DNA of 15,235 nt from Microbacteriaceae bacterium (GCA_029979375.1 JAPOHQ010000018.1:1-15235), one strand, 5' to 3'. Positions 6,230 to 13,351 are shown, counted from the stretch's first letter. Made by a program: numbers and translations. The notes: a model not told the origin generated them from the letters alone.

Positions 6230-7034
6230 AAAGCTTGTAGTCGACCACAACCGGGCTGTGGTCTGTCCAGCGAGCGTCATAACTTGGCGCTCTGTCTACT
6301 CGATAATTCTGCCCGAGCTGCGCAAGCTTTGGGGTTGCGAGCTGATAATCGATCCGCCAGCCGGCATCGGTATCGAACGCCTTACCGCGGAAAGACCACC
6401 AGGTGTAGGGGCCGGGCACACCGGGGTGTGCTGACCTTCCCATGTCTACCCAACCCTGGCTCGCAAAGTCATCGAAGTAGGCTCTCTCCTCTGGCAGGAA
6501 GCCGGCTGACTTGAGGTTGCCCTTCCAGTTCTTGATATCCAGCTCGGTGTGACCAACGTTGAGGTCGCCGACCACGACCACCAGCTCATGCGCTGCGATC
6601 AACTCGGCCATTCGAGCCTTCATAGCCTCGAGAAACTTGTATTTCTCGACCTGCTTGGGAGTATCGGCCTCACCGGAGTGGACATAGGTGCTGATTACTT
6701 TTAGGGTTCCGGCCTTGGTCTGGATGTCAGCCTCCAGCCATCTCCCATCCGAATCAAAGTCCTTTGGGCCGAGCTCGGTCGAGGTGCTGATCACTGGCAG
6801 CTTGCTTAGAACCGCCACCCCTGCGCGACCTTTGGCACTCGCCTCGTGGTCATAGACCTCCCAGCCTGCCCCGAGAGGCTTTCCCTCTCCTATGAGGTTC
6901 TCTAGCTCAACTCGAGGGGCACGAACCTCTTGCAGGCAGAGCACGTCAGGCTGAGATTGCTGAAGCCAGCCTTCGATTCCTTTGCGGGCGGCAGCCCGGA
7001 TTCCGTTGACGTTTACCGTTGCGAGTCTCAGCAC
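6228..7034 (-). CDS. xthA: Exodeoxyribonuclease III (AP endonuclease family 1)
   Basis: This 268-aa DNA repair nuclease cleaves at abasic sites and degrades duplex DNA 3' to 5'. Family motifs run in order: ATVNVNGIRAA at the N-terminus, LCLQEVRA near 31-38 (metal-binding Glu), GRAGVAVLSK, VVGDLNVGHTELDIKNWKGN near 154-173 (catalytic Asp-Asn pair), YTWWSFRGKAFDTDAGWRIDY, and the C-terminal TDHSPVVVDY (catalytic Asp-His). The length is typical. The start is GTG (7034-7032), with a weak AGG about 8 nt upstream, 15 bp after the Rieske gene stop; no better start opens nearby. It is probably read through from the sdh cluster, although an internal promoter cannot be excluded. Confidence 0.95.
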   Translation of the reverse strand: MLRLATVNVNGIRAAARKGIEGWLQQSQPDVLCLQEVRAPRVELENLIGEGKPLGAGWEVYDHEASAKGRAGVAVLSKLPVISTSTELGPKDFDSDGRWLEADIQTKAGTLKVISTYVHSGEADTPKQVEKYKFLEAMKARMAELIAAHELVVVVGDLNVGHTELDIKNWKGNLKSAGFLPEERAYFDDFASQGWVDMGRSAHPGVPGPYTWWSFRGKAFDTDAGWRIDYQLATPKLAQLGQNYRVDRAPSYDARWTDHSPVVVDYKL

Positions 7035-7049
7035 GCTTCAAACCTAGAG

Positions 7050-7502
7050 TCAGATGGTGGCGTAGAGCTCAGCTCCACGCACTTCGAGTTGAATTTTGCC
7101 AAGGGCGGACTGCGCAGGTCCGGATTCTGGCTCACCCGAATCGGTGTTGAACCTCGCACCGTGGCAACCGCAGGCAATCTGCTCTTCTTGCACTCCGGTA
7201 ACGATGCAGCCGGCATGCGTGCAGGTCGCCGAAAATGCGCGAAACACTCCAGCTCGGGGTTGGGTAACCAGCACCGTCAGTTCGTCGCTGAGCTTGAACT
7301 TTGTTCCGCCACCCACGGGAACGTCTGCTGCAAGTCCGAGCAAGACCTCACCAGAGAGCGATTCTCCGCTGTCTTCGACGGTGGCAGACGGGGGAGTGGT
7401 TTTGGCAACCTCGGGTTCTGAGGCGCACGCTGCCAGCACGACCGCGGCCGAGCCGGCGACGGAGGCTGAGATTACTGTGCGTCTTGGAACATTCACGGGC
7501 AT
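7050..7502 (-). CDS. Exported Rieske-type [2Fe-2S] lipoprotein
   Basis: This 150-aa protein has a twin-arginine-like start (PRRTVIS, R7-R8), a short hydrophobic stretch and a lipobox LAAC (C26), so it is predicted to be a membrane-anchored lipoprotein on the outer face, possibly exported folded by Tat. After a Ser/Thr/Pro linker (about 27-50) comes a Rieske fold with CTHAGC (C94, H96, C99) and CGCHGARF (C111, C113, H114). C94, H96, C111 and H114 are the cluster ligands; C99 and C113 match the disulfide pair of the bc1/b6f-like high-potential type. The gene starts 17 bp after the sdhB stop; AGGAG sits rather far (13 nt) from the ATG. The electron partner is unknown. Confidence 0.9.
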   Translation of the reverse strand: MPVNVPRRTVISASVAGSAAVVLAACASEPEVAKTTPPSATVEDSGESLSGEVLLGLAADVPVGGGTKFKLSDELTVLVTQPRAGVFRAFSATCTHAGCIVTGVQEEQIACGCHGARFNTDSGEPESGPAQSALGKIQLEVRGAELYATI

Positions 7503-7519
7503 AACAACCCGATTGCTCC

Positions 7520-8251
7520 TTAGGGTCTTCCCCGAAGGATGGCCTGCTTCACCTCAGCAATGGCCTTGGTGACCTCGATACCTCTGGGGCAGGCCTCGGT
7601 GCAGTTGAAGGTAGTGCGGCAGCGCCAGACGCCCTCCTTGTCGTTGAGGATTTCGAGGCGAACCTGAGCACCCTCATCGCGGGAGTCAAAGATGAACCTG
7701 TGGGCATTGACAATTGCGGCTGGGCCAAAGTATTGGCCATCAGTCCAGAACACGGGGCAGCTAGTGGTGCAGGCAGCGCAGAGAATGCACTTCGTGGTGT
7801 CGTCGTAGCGGGCTCGGTCCTCTGGGCTCTGCAAGCGCTCCTTGGCTGGGGTGTCGCTGGCCATCAGGAATGGGTTGATGTCTTTATAGGCCTGATAGAA
7901 GGGGTTCATGTCGACGATTAGGTCCTTCTCAACCGGAAGACCCTTTATTGGCTCGATGTAGATCGGCTGGGAGATGTCCAGGTCCTTGATCAAGGTCTTG
8001 CAGGCAAGTCGGTTTCTACCGTTGATGCGCATCGCGTCGGAGCCGCAGACTCCGTGGGCACAGGAGCGTCGGAAGGTTAGTGAGCCGTCAATCTCCCACT
8101 TCACCTTGTGGAGGGCATCCAACACCCTGTCGGTGCCGAACATCTCGACGTCGTAGTCGACCCACTTTGGCTCCTGGTCGACCTCGGGGTCGAAGCGGCG
8201 AATCATGAGGGTGACCTTGAAGCTTGCCACCTCCGCGATTTGTTTCTCCAT
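7520..8251 (-). CDS. sdhB: Succinate dehydrogenase iron-sulfur subunit
   Basis: This 243-aa cytoplasmic subunit of complex II passes electrons from the SdhA flavin to quinone through three clusters. The [2Fe-2S] motif is CAHGVCGSD followed by NRLACKTL in the N-terminal ferredoxin domain. The [4Fe-4S] motif is CILCAACTTSCP near 157-168. The cysteines of WRCRTTFNCTEACPRGIEV near 210-228 serve the [3Fe-4S] and [4Fe-4S] clusters. All ligands are present and the length is normal. ATG (8251-8249) overlaps the sdhA stop by one base (TAATG), typical of coupled Sdh subunits. Confidence 0.97.
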   Translation of the reverse strand: MEKQIAEVASFKVTLMIRRFDPEVDQEPKWVDYDVEMFGTDRVLDALHKVKWEIDGSLTFRRSCAHGVCGSDAMRINGRNRLACKTLIKDLDISQPIYIEPIKGLPVEKDLIVDMNPFYQAYKDINPFLMASDTPAKERLQSPEDRARYDDTTKCILCAACTTSCPVFWTDGQYFGPAAIVNAHRFIFDSRDEGAQVRLEILNDKEGVWRCRTTFNCTEACPRGIEVTKAIAEVKQAILRGRP

Positions 8252-10017
8252 TAGTACTTGCGCTCCATTGGCTGGTAGTTGGTGATGACGACTGGCTTCC
8301 AGTCAACGCTGATGTTGACACCCGTCTTCTTGTCCTTCTTGTCTTGAAGGTAGGCCATTGAGTGAACCATGAACTTCTTGTCGTTGCGGTCCGGGTAATC
8401 CTCGCGGAGGTGAGCACCTCTGCTCTCGCGGCGCTCGCGGCAGGTAATAACCGTGACCTCGGCCAGGTCAAGCAAGAACCCGAGCTCCACTGCCTCTAGG
8501 AGGTCGGTGTTGAAGCGCTTGCCCTGATCCTGAATCGAAATGTTTTCGTAGCGAGAACGCAGTTCGCTGATCTTGGCTAGAGCCTCGTTGAGCGTCTCCT
8601 CGGTGCGGAAAACCTGGGCGTTCTTGTCCATGGTCTCCTGCAGCTCCTTGCGAAGCTGGGCAATCTTTTCCTTGCCCTTTGAGGCGCGAACCTTGGCCAG
8701 CAGCGCAACTACATCCTTTGCGGCATCCTCGGGCATCGGAACCTGCTTGGCAGTCTTGGCGTATTCGACCGAGTACTTGCCAGCACGCTTACCGAAGACA
8801 TTGATATCTAGCAGCGAGTTGGTGCCAAGGCGGTTGGCCCCGTGGACGGAGACGCAGGCGCATTCCCCGGCTGCATAGAGACCAGGGACCACGGTGTCGT
8901 TATCCGAGAGCACCTCGGCCTTGATGTTGGTGGGGATGCCGCCCATCGCATAGTGGGCAGTTGGGAAGACTGGAACCGGCTCGGTGTAGGGCTCGACGCC
9001 CAGGTAGGTTCTTGCAAACTCCGTGATATCTGGCAGTTTTGCGTCGATCACGGCTGGCTCGAGGTGGGTTAGATCCAGCAGCACGTAGTCCTTGTTTGGT
9101 CCTGCGCCCCGGCCTTCGCGAACCTCGTTTGCCATTGCTCTGGCCACCATGTCTCGCGGAGCGAGGTCCTTGATGGTTGGTGCGTAGCGCTCCATGAAGC
9201 GCTCTCCGGATGCGTTTCGCAGAATGCCGCCCTCACCGCGGGCTGCCTCACTCAGCAAGATGCCGAGTCCTGCCAGGCCGGTTGGGTGGAACTGGTAGAA
9301 CTCCATGTCTTCCAGAGGAATGCCCCTGCGGAATGCAATCGCAACGCCATCACCGGTGAGGGTGTGGGCATTCGAGGTGGTCTTGTAGATCTTTCCGAAA
9401 CCTCCGGTGGCAAAGACAATCGCCTTACCCGCAAAGACGTGGATGTCTCCGGTGGCAAGCTCGTAGGCGACAACTCCCGCGGGCTTGCCATTGTTCATAA
9501 CCAAGTCCAGAACATAGAACTCGTTGTAGAACTCAATGCCGAGCTTCACGCAGGTTTGGTAGAGGGTCTGCAGGATCATGTGGCCGGTGCGGTCGGCTGC
9601 GTAGCAACTACGTCTGACCGGAGCCTTGCCGTGGTCGCGGGTGTGACCACCAAAGCGACGCTGGTCGATCTTGCCATCAGGTGTTCTGTTGAATGGCAGT
9701 CCCATGTTCTCAAGGTCGATAACCGCGTCTACCGACTCCTTGGCCAGAATCTCAGCTGCGTCCTGATCAACCAGATAGTCGCCACCCTTGACCGTGTCAA
9801 AGGTGTGCCACTCCCAGCTGTCTTCCTCGACGTTCGCGAGGGCCGCTGCCATGCCGCCCTGGGCAGCGCCGGTGTGGCTGCGAGTCGGGAAAAGCTTTGA
9901 GATGACGGCAACGTTGGCATCCGAGCCAGCCTCGATGGCTGCGCGCATGCCAGCCCCTCCGGCTCCAACGATGATTACGTCATGAGAGTGATAGATGACG
10001 TTGTCGGCTTCGCTCAC
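8251..10017 (-). CDS. sdhA: Succinate dehydrogenase flavoprotein subunit
   Basis: This 588-aa catalytic subunit oxidises succinate to fumarate in the TCA cycle. The dinucleotide-binding VGAGGAGMRAAIEAG is at 17-31, and SHTGAAQGG carries H48, expected to bind FAD covalently. Further family marks are FATGGFGKIYKTTSNA, QFHPTGLAG, EAARGEGGILRN and PTAHYAMGGIPTN, with the cap-domain and C-terminal segments NRLGTNSLLD and RESRGAHLREDYPDRND. Length fits SdhA. The start is GTG (10017-10015), 15 bp after the sdhD stop, with purine-rich GGAAGTAGGA just upstream. The flavin it needs is made by the neighbouring rib operon. Confidence 0.98.
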   Translation of the reverse strand: MSEADNVIYHSHDVIIVGAGGAGMRAAIEAGSDANVAVISKLFPTRSHTGAAQGGMAAALANVEEDSWEWHTFDTVKGGDYLVDQDAAEILAKESVDAVIDLENMGLPFNRTPDGKIDQRRFGGHTRDHGKAPVRRSCYAADRTGHMILQTLYQTCVKLGIEFYNEFYVLDLVMNNGKPAGVVAYELATGDIHVFAGKAIVFATGGFGKIYKTTSNAHTLTGDGVAIAFRRGIPLEDMEFYQFHPTGLAGLGILLSEAARGEGGILRNASGERFMERYAPTIKDLAPRDMVARAMANEVREGRGAGPNKDYVLLDLTHLEPAVIDAKLPDITEFARTYLGVEPYTEPVPVFPTAHYAMGGIPTNIKAEVLSDNDTVVPGLYAAGECACVSVHGANRLGTNSLLDINVFGKRAGKYSVEYAKTAKQVPMPEDAAKDVVALLAKVRASKGKEKIAQLRKELQETMDKNAQVFRTEETLNEALAKISELRSRYENISIQDQGKRFNTDLLEAVELGFLLDLAEVTVITCRERRESRGAHLREDYPDRNDKKFMVHSMAYLQDKKDKKTGVNISVDWKPVVITNYQPMERKY

Positions 10018-10032
10018 TGTCCTACTTCCGAA

Positions 10033-10473
10033 TTAGCTTGCTGGGCAGAATGAAGGCAACAGCTCAGCCGCCGCACCTGCTGGGCATGGGTCAAAGGTGA
10101 AAATAACTAGGCTTCCCAGGACAACGAGCAGACCGCCAACCGCCCAGAGGGTGGTTACCAGGCCCTTGCGAAGGCTCTCCTTGGCAACGTAGTCGTTGAC
10201 TATCGTCCGCATGCCGTTGGTGCCGTGAATCATCGCGAGCCAGAGCATGGCAAAGTCCCACACCTGCCAAAACGGATCTGCCCACTTGCCGGCAACGAAT
10301 GCGAAGTCGATGGCCTTGATGCCATCGCCAACCACCAGGTTTGCAACCAGGTGGGTAAAGATCAAAACGATCAGCAGCGGTCCGGAGACTCGCATGAACA
10401 GCCAGCCGTATTTCTCCCAGTTTGCCTGCTTGCGGGTCCGGGGTGAATTAGGTGTCTCGATTATTACTGCCAT
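10033..10473 (-). CDS. sdhD: Succinate dehydrogenase hydrophobic membrane anchor subunit
   Basis: This 146-aa membrane subunit of complex II helps form the quinone site. There are three helices: about 24-48 (with H41), 66-88 (with H83) and 103-127. The motif IHGTNGMRTIVNDY around H83 is the typical SdhD haem-ligand region. The N-terminus is cytoplasmic and basic. The C-terminus ends in a hydrophobic, two-cysteine stretch (CPAGAAAELLPSFCPAS) not usually conserved. ATG (10473-10471) follows the sdhC stop by 2 bp. Assignment as SdhD rather than another anchor rests on operon position and the histidine motif. Confidence 0.92.
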   Translation of the reverse strand: MAVIIETPNSPRTRKQANWEKYGWLFMRVSGPLLIVLIFTHLVANLVVGDGIKAIDFAFVAGKWADPFWQVWDFAMLWLAMIHGTNGMRTIVNDYVAKESLRKGLVTTLWAVGGLLVVLGSLVIFTFDPCPAGAAAELLPSFCPAS

Positions 10474-10475
10474 GA

Positions 10476-10853
10476 CTACTCCCCGAAGACTCTCGCCAGA
10501 TGGAGCGGTGCAAATCCTGCAACGATTCCAACAGTGATCACAATGACTGCCCAGAACATCAGAGACTGGTACTTAGTGCCCTTGGACCAGAAGTCAACCG
10601 CGATGACCCGAAGGCCGTTTAGGCCGTGAAAAATGATTGCTCCGACCAGACCCAGCTCGGAGATTCCGATGATGGGGGTCTTGTAGGACTCGATGACTAC
10701 GTTGTAAGCCTCAGGGCTAATCCTTACAAGCGCAGTGTCCAACACGTGCACGAGCAGGAAGAAAAAGATTCCAACACCGGTGATTCGGTGCAGCACCCAG
10801 GACCACATGCCGACCTTGCCGCGGTAGAGGGTTCCCGCAGGAATAGATGCCAA
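10476..10853 (-). CDS. sdhC: Succinate dehydrogenase cytochrome b556 subunit
   Basis: This 125-aa membrane subunit of complex II has SWVLHRITGVGIF near 18-30, the family 'S-x-x-H-R-x-T-G' signature, and IIFHGLNGLRVIAVDF near 73-88, in which H76 is the candidate haem b ligand; H36 lies in helix 1. Three helices are visible (about 18-43, 62-85, 97-117). The start is TTG (10853-10851): GGAGG lies exactly 5 nt upstream and no ATG or GTG is available near the conserved N-terminus. It is the first gene of sdhC-sdhD-sdhA-sdhB. Confidence 0.94.
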   Translation of the reverse strand: MASIPAGTLYRGKVGMWSWVLHRITGVGIFFFLLVHVLDTALVRISPEAYNVVIESYKTPIIGISELGLVGAIIFHGLNGLRVIAVDFWSKGTKYQSLMFWAVIVITVGIVAGFAPLHLARVFGE

Positions 10854-10858
10854 ACTAG

Positions 10859-10863
10859 CCTCC
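10859..10863 (-). promoter_or_regulatory. Strong SD deciding the TTG start of sdhC
   Basis: GGAGG on the minus strand, with a 5-nt spacer (CTAGT) to TTG at 10853-10851. Confidence 0.75.
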
Positions 10864-10894
10864 GTGGATAGGTATTAGATTGCTCAAGTCTAAC

Positions 10895-10913
10895 TTGGCG
10901 CAGGCTAACCTTT
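10895..10913 (+). promoter_or_regulatory. Possible DtxR/IdeR (iron regulator) box
   Basis: TTGGCGCAGGCTAACCTTT matches the remembered actinobacterial iron-box consensus TTAGGTTAGGCTAACCTAA at 13 of 19 positions. The right half is very close (GGCTAACCT) and the left half poor. It sits beside the candidate sdhC -10. An iron-rich complex such as Sdh is a plausible target for this regulator, but one good half-site is not proof. Confidence 0.3.
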
Positions 10914-10945
10914 TGTAAACAAGAACAAACATCTAGGGTGAAATC

Positions 10946-12052
10946 GTGACGAGCAACCAAAAAGATGCCCAAGAGCGCTTCTTCGCCGTCATTCCCGCGG
11001 GAGGAATCGGTTCCAGGCTCTGGCCGCTCTCGAGAGCCAGCGCCCCTAAGTTTCTGCACGATTTGACTGGCAACGGCCAGACCCTGCTCCAGGACACCTG
11101 GGATCGACTCCTGCCGCTGGCAAAGGATCGAATAATGGTGGTCACCGGCGACATCCACGCCGAGGCGGTTCAGCACCAGCTTCCTAAGCTCGATGATTCG
11201 CATGTGATTCTTGAACCGTCGCCGAGGGATTCGACCGCTGCCATTGCCCTAGCAGCTGCCGTTCTAGAAAAGCGTGAACCGGGTGTCATCATCGGATCCT
11301 TTGCCGCTGACCACGTGATCCTGGATCAGTCGAAGTTCGAGGCCGCGATTCGAGAGGGCGTCGAGGTTGCGGCAGCGGGAAAAATCGTCACGATCGGACT
11401 CCGGCCAACGGAGCCCTCAGTGGCTTTTGGCTACATCCGCAAGGGTTCAAAGCTTTCGGCGACAGCGTGCGAGGTTATTGAGTTCGTTGAAAAGCCAGAC
11501 ATTGCACTTGCCAGGCAGTATGTCGAGAGCGAGGAATACCTCTGGAACGCCGGAATGTTCATCGCTCCGGCAAAGCTTCTGCTCGATGTCCTAGCCAAGA
11601 CACAGCCTGGCCTGCATGCCGGAGTTATCGAGCTCGCCGAGAACTGGGATTCGGATAAGCGTGACGAGGTTATGAAGCGGGTCTGGCCGACCCTCACCAA
11701 GATCGCCATCGACTACTCAGTCGCCGAGCCTGCCGCCCGCGAGGGGATGGTTGCGGTCGTGCCGGGTGAGTTTGAGTGGCATGACGTCGGTGACTTTGCC
11801 GCAATTGCCGAGCTGCAGTCGCATGGTCGCAAGGGGCACCTCGCGGTGCTCGGGTCGGCTCGCGTGCTCTCAGCTTCCTCGAGTGGAATCCTCGTTAGCG
11901 ACACCGGAAGGCTGGTCGCACTCATTGGTCTTGACGACGTGATTGTCGTCGACACGGGCGATGCTCTGTTGGTCACGAGCAAGGAGCATGCCCAGCGTGT
12001 GAAGAGTCTGGTCGAGTCTCTCAGGGAGTCTGGCCACTCCGAACTTTTGTAA
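10946..12052 (+). CDS. manC: Mannose-1-phosphate guanylyltransferase (GDP-mannose pyrophosphorylase)
   Basis: This 368-aa cytosolic nucleotidyltransferase makes GDP-mannose from GTP and mannose-1-phosphate for cell-envelope mannosides and glycans. Residues 16-36 hold the nucleotide-binding signature AGGIGSRLWPLSR with APKFL. Later motifs are EPSPRDSTAAIALAA, FAADHVI, FGYIRKG, FVEKPD near 172 and LWNAGMFIA. The C-terminal 80 residues form a short beta-rich tail (SGILVSDTGRLVALIGLDDVIVV). The ManA isomerase domain found in long ManC/AlgA proteins is absent, which is normal for this length. The start is GTG at 10946 with AGGGTGA about 5 nt upstream. It stands alone, divergent from sdhC. Confidence 0.93.
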   Translation: MTSNQKDAQERFFAVIPAGGIGSRLWPLSRASAPKFLHDLTGNGQTLLQDTWDRLLPLAKDRIMVVTGDIHAEAVQHQLPKLDDSHVILEPSPRDSTAAIALAAAVLEKREPGVIIGSFAADHVILDQSKFEAAIREGVEVAAAGKIVTIGLRPTEPSVAFGYIRKGSKLSATACEVIEFVEKPDIALARQYVESEEYLWNAGMFIAPAKLLLDVLAKTQPGLHAGVIELAENWDSDKRDEVMKRVWPTLTKIAIDYSVAEPAAREGMVAVVPGEFEWHDVGDFAAIAELQSHGRKGHLAVLGSARVLSASSSGILVSDTGRLVALIGLDDVIVVDTGDALLVTSKEHAQRVKSLVESLRESGHSELL

Positions 12053-12163
12053 ACATCTCATATTGGTAAATCTGAGTTTCCCCACAATTTAGCTGCTGTT
12101 TGAAGAGTAGAGTGGCAGCAATTAGGCACCCTTTGGTGCCGCTTCATCATTCAGGAGGAAACC
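12053..12163 (+). promoter_or_regulatory. Leader of the BMP lipoprotein gene: candidate promoter, 5' hairpin and SD
   Basis: A candidate -10 TAGAGT lies at 12108-12113, without a clear -35; TTGAAG at 12100 with TAGGCA at 12123 is a weaker alternative. GGCACC-CTTT-GGTGCC (12125-12140) forms a perfect 6-bp stem-loop, which would sit at or near the mRNA 5' end if TAGAGT is used. It is followed by AGGAGG (12153-12158), 5 nt before the TTG start. No terminator for manC is visible here. Confidence 0.45.
12153..12158 (+). promoter_or_regulatory. Consensus SD deciding the TTG start of the BMP lipoprotein
   Basis: AGGAGG with a 5-nt spacer to TTG at 12164. The encoded protein then begins directly with a lipoprotein signal peptide. 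Confidence 0.8.
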
Positions 12164-13261
12164 TTGAAGCTAAAGAATGCATCTGCAGCATTCGCTCTTC
12201 TGGGTGCTTCTGCTCTAGTTCTCTCGGGCTGCGCCGCAGCACCTGAGGAGGAGCCAACAGCATCCAGCACTGCAACTGCAACCGAAACCGAGGCACCAGC
12301 CGAGACAATCGACTACCTATCCTGCGCCGTTTCTGACGAGGGTAGCTGGAACGACAAGTCCTTCAACGAGTCCGTCTACGACGGTCTGCTGATGGCTGAG
12401 AGCCAGCTGGGCGTTCAGATCGCCGAGGCAGAGTCGAACTCCGCTGAGGACTTCCAGCCAAACCTTCAGGCAATGGTCGATGCCGGTTGTGACATCACCT
12501 TCGCCGTTGGATTCAACCTGGTTGCCGACGTCAACGCGATTGCTGCCGCTAACCCAGAGATGTACTTCGTTACCATCGATGGTTGGTCAGAGGGCAACGC
12601 AAACCTGAAGCCAGTTGTCTACAACATGGCTGAGTCCAGCTACCTAGCTGGTTACGCATCCGCCGCTTACTCAACAACCAAGGTTGTTGGTACCTACGGT
12701 GGTCTACAGATTCCTGCTGTTACCGACTTCATGGACGGCTTCTACTACGGAGCAATGGCATGGGGTGCCGAGAACGGCGTTGAGGTAACTGTTGTTGGTT
12801 GGGACCCAGTCGCACAGGCCGGTGACTTCATCGGTGACTTCGTTCCTAACTCCGGAACCTCAAAGGCAATCGCTGCCGCTCAGATCCAGGCTGGCGCTGA
12901 CGTGGTCTTCCCAGTTGGTGGTGACCAGTTCGGTGCTGTCTCCGAGGCAATCAAGGAGGCCGGCATTGACGGCGTAATGGTTGGTGTTGACAAGGACGTT
13001 GCACTTACCAGCCCTGAGTACGCAGACTACGTTTTGACCTCAGCTGAGAAGCGTATGACCAACGCCGTTTACGACATCGTTGCAGAGCTTTCTGCCGGTG
13101 GCGCATTCAACGGTGACGCATACGTTGGAACTCTGGCAAATGGTGGAACTGGCCTCAGCCCGTTCTACGCATTCGACTCCAAGATCGATGACGCAACCAA
13201 GGCTCGCCTAGCCGAGCTCGAGGCTGGCATCATCGCTGGTGAGGTCAACCCAAAGGCATAA
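12164..13261 (+). CDS. BMP/PnrA-family substrate-binding lipoprotein (nucleoside-type ABC importer)
   Basis: This 365-aa protein is the predicted extracytoplasmic receptor of the ABC importer encoded next. The signal peptide ends in lipobox LSGC (C23), followed by a Glu/Thr/Ala-rich linker to about residue 47. The BMP fold then shows DEGSWNDKSFNESVYDGL near 58-75, FAVGFNLVADVNAIAAANP near 111-129, FVTIDGW, ESSYLAGYASAAYS, GTYGGLQIPAVTDFMDGF, DVVFPVGGDQFGA and VGVDKDVAL. In characterised relatives (PnrA/TmpC, BmpA) the ligands are purine or other nucleosides; the ligand here is inferred from family. Codon use is biased (GAC far over GAT for Asp), suggesting high expression. It starts with TTG and is followed by a strong terminator. 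Confidence 0.94.
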   Translation: MKLKNASAAFALLGASALVLSGCAAAPEEEPTASSTATATETEAPAETIDYLSCAVSDEGSWNDKSFNESVYDGLLMAESQLGVQIAEAESNSAEDFQPNLQAMVDAGCDITFAVGFNLVADVNAIAAANPEMYFVTIDGWSEGNANLKPVVYNMAESSYLAGYASAAYSTTKVVGTYGGLQIPAVTDFMDGFYYGAMAWGAENGVEVTVVGWDPVAQAGDFIGDFVPNSGTSKAIAAAQIQAGADVVFPVGGDQFGAVSEAIKEAGIDGVMVGVDKDVALTSPEYADYVLTSAEKRMTNAVYDIVAELSAGGAFNGDAYVGTLANGGTGLSPFYAFDSKIDDATKARLAELEAGIIAGEVNPKA

Positions 13262-13280
13262 ACCCCTAGGGAAAAAGCCA

Positions 13281-13316
13281 AAAGGGCCGCGGGGGTACCC
13301 CGCGGCCCTTTTCTTT
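13281..13316 (+). terminator. Strong intrinsic terminator between binding protein and ATPase genes
   Basis: A perfect 14-bp stem (13281-13294 with 13298-13311, GGGCCGCGGGG core) closes a 3-nt GTA loop; the right arm ends in TTT, followed by TCTTT. It lies 20 bp after the binding-protein stop and before the ATPase RBS. Partial read-through would give many binding proteins per transporter. The A-rich left flank could also let it act on the minus strand, where no gene ends nearby. Confidence 0.92.
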
Positions 13317-13337
13317 GCCAGAATAGAGACTTCGCAC

Positions 13338-13344
13338 AAAGGAG
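13338..13344 (+). promoter_or_regulatory. SD deciding the TTG start of the ATPase
   Basis: AAAGGAG with a 7-nt spacer to TTG at 13352. It lies directly before the conserved N-terminal LELRGITKRFG. Confidence 0.7.
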
Positions 13345-13351
13345 TGCCAAT

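Larger units (their letters stand above)
10854..10945. promoter_or_regulatory. Divergent sdhC / manC promoter region
   Basis: This 92-bp spacer must hold both outward promoters. Candidate -10 hexamers of TANNNT type are TAGACT on the minus strand (10892-10887, for sdhC) and TAACCT on the plus strand (10906-10911, for manC). I see no good -35 for either. A DtxR/IdeR-like sequence (10895-10913) lies between or over them. Positions are inferred from pattern only. Confidence 0.4.

Noticed and set aside
9286..9900. 204-aa open frame on + antisense to sdhA
   Set aside because: It lies wholly inside sdhA, has no recognisable domain or RBS context, and is expected from codon bias in a GC-rich gene.
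10724..11203. 159-aa open frame on - spanning manC 5' end, the intergenic region and sdhC
   Set aside because: It overlaps two well-supported genes and their promoter region in the wrong frame; no domain seen.
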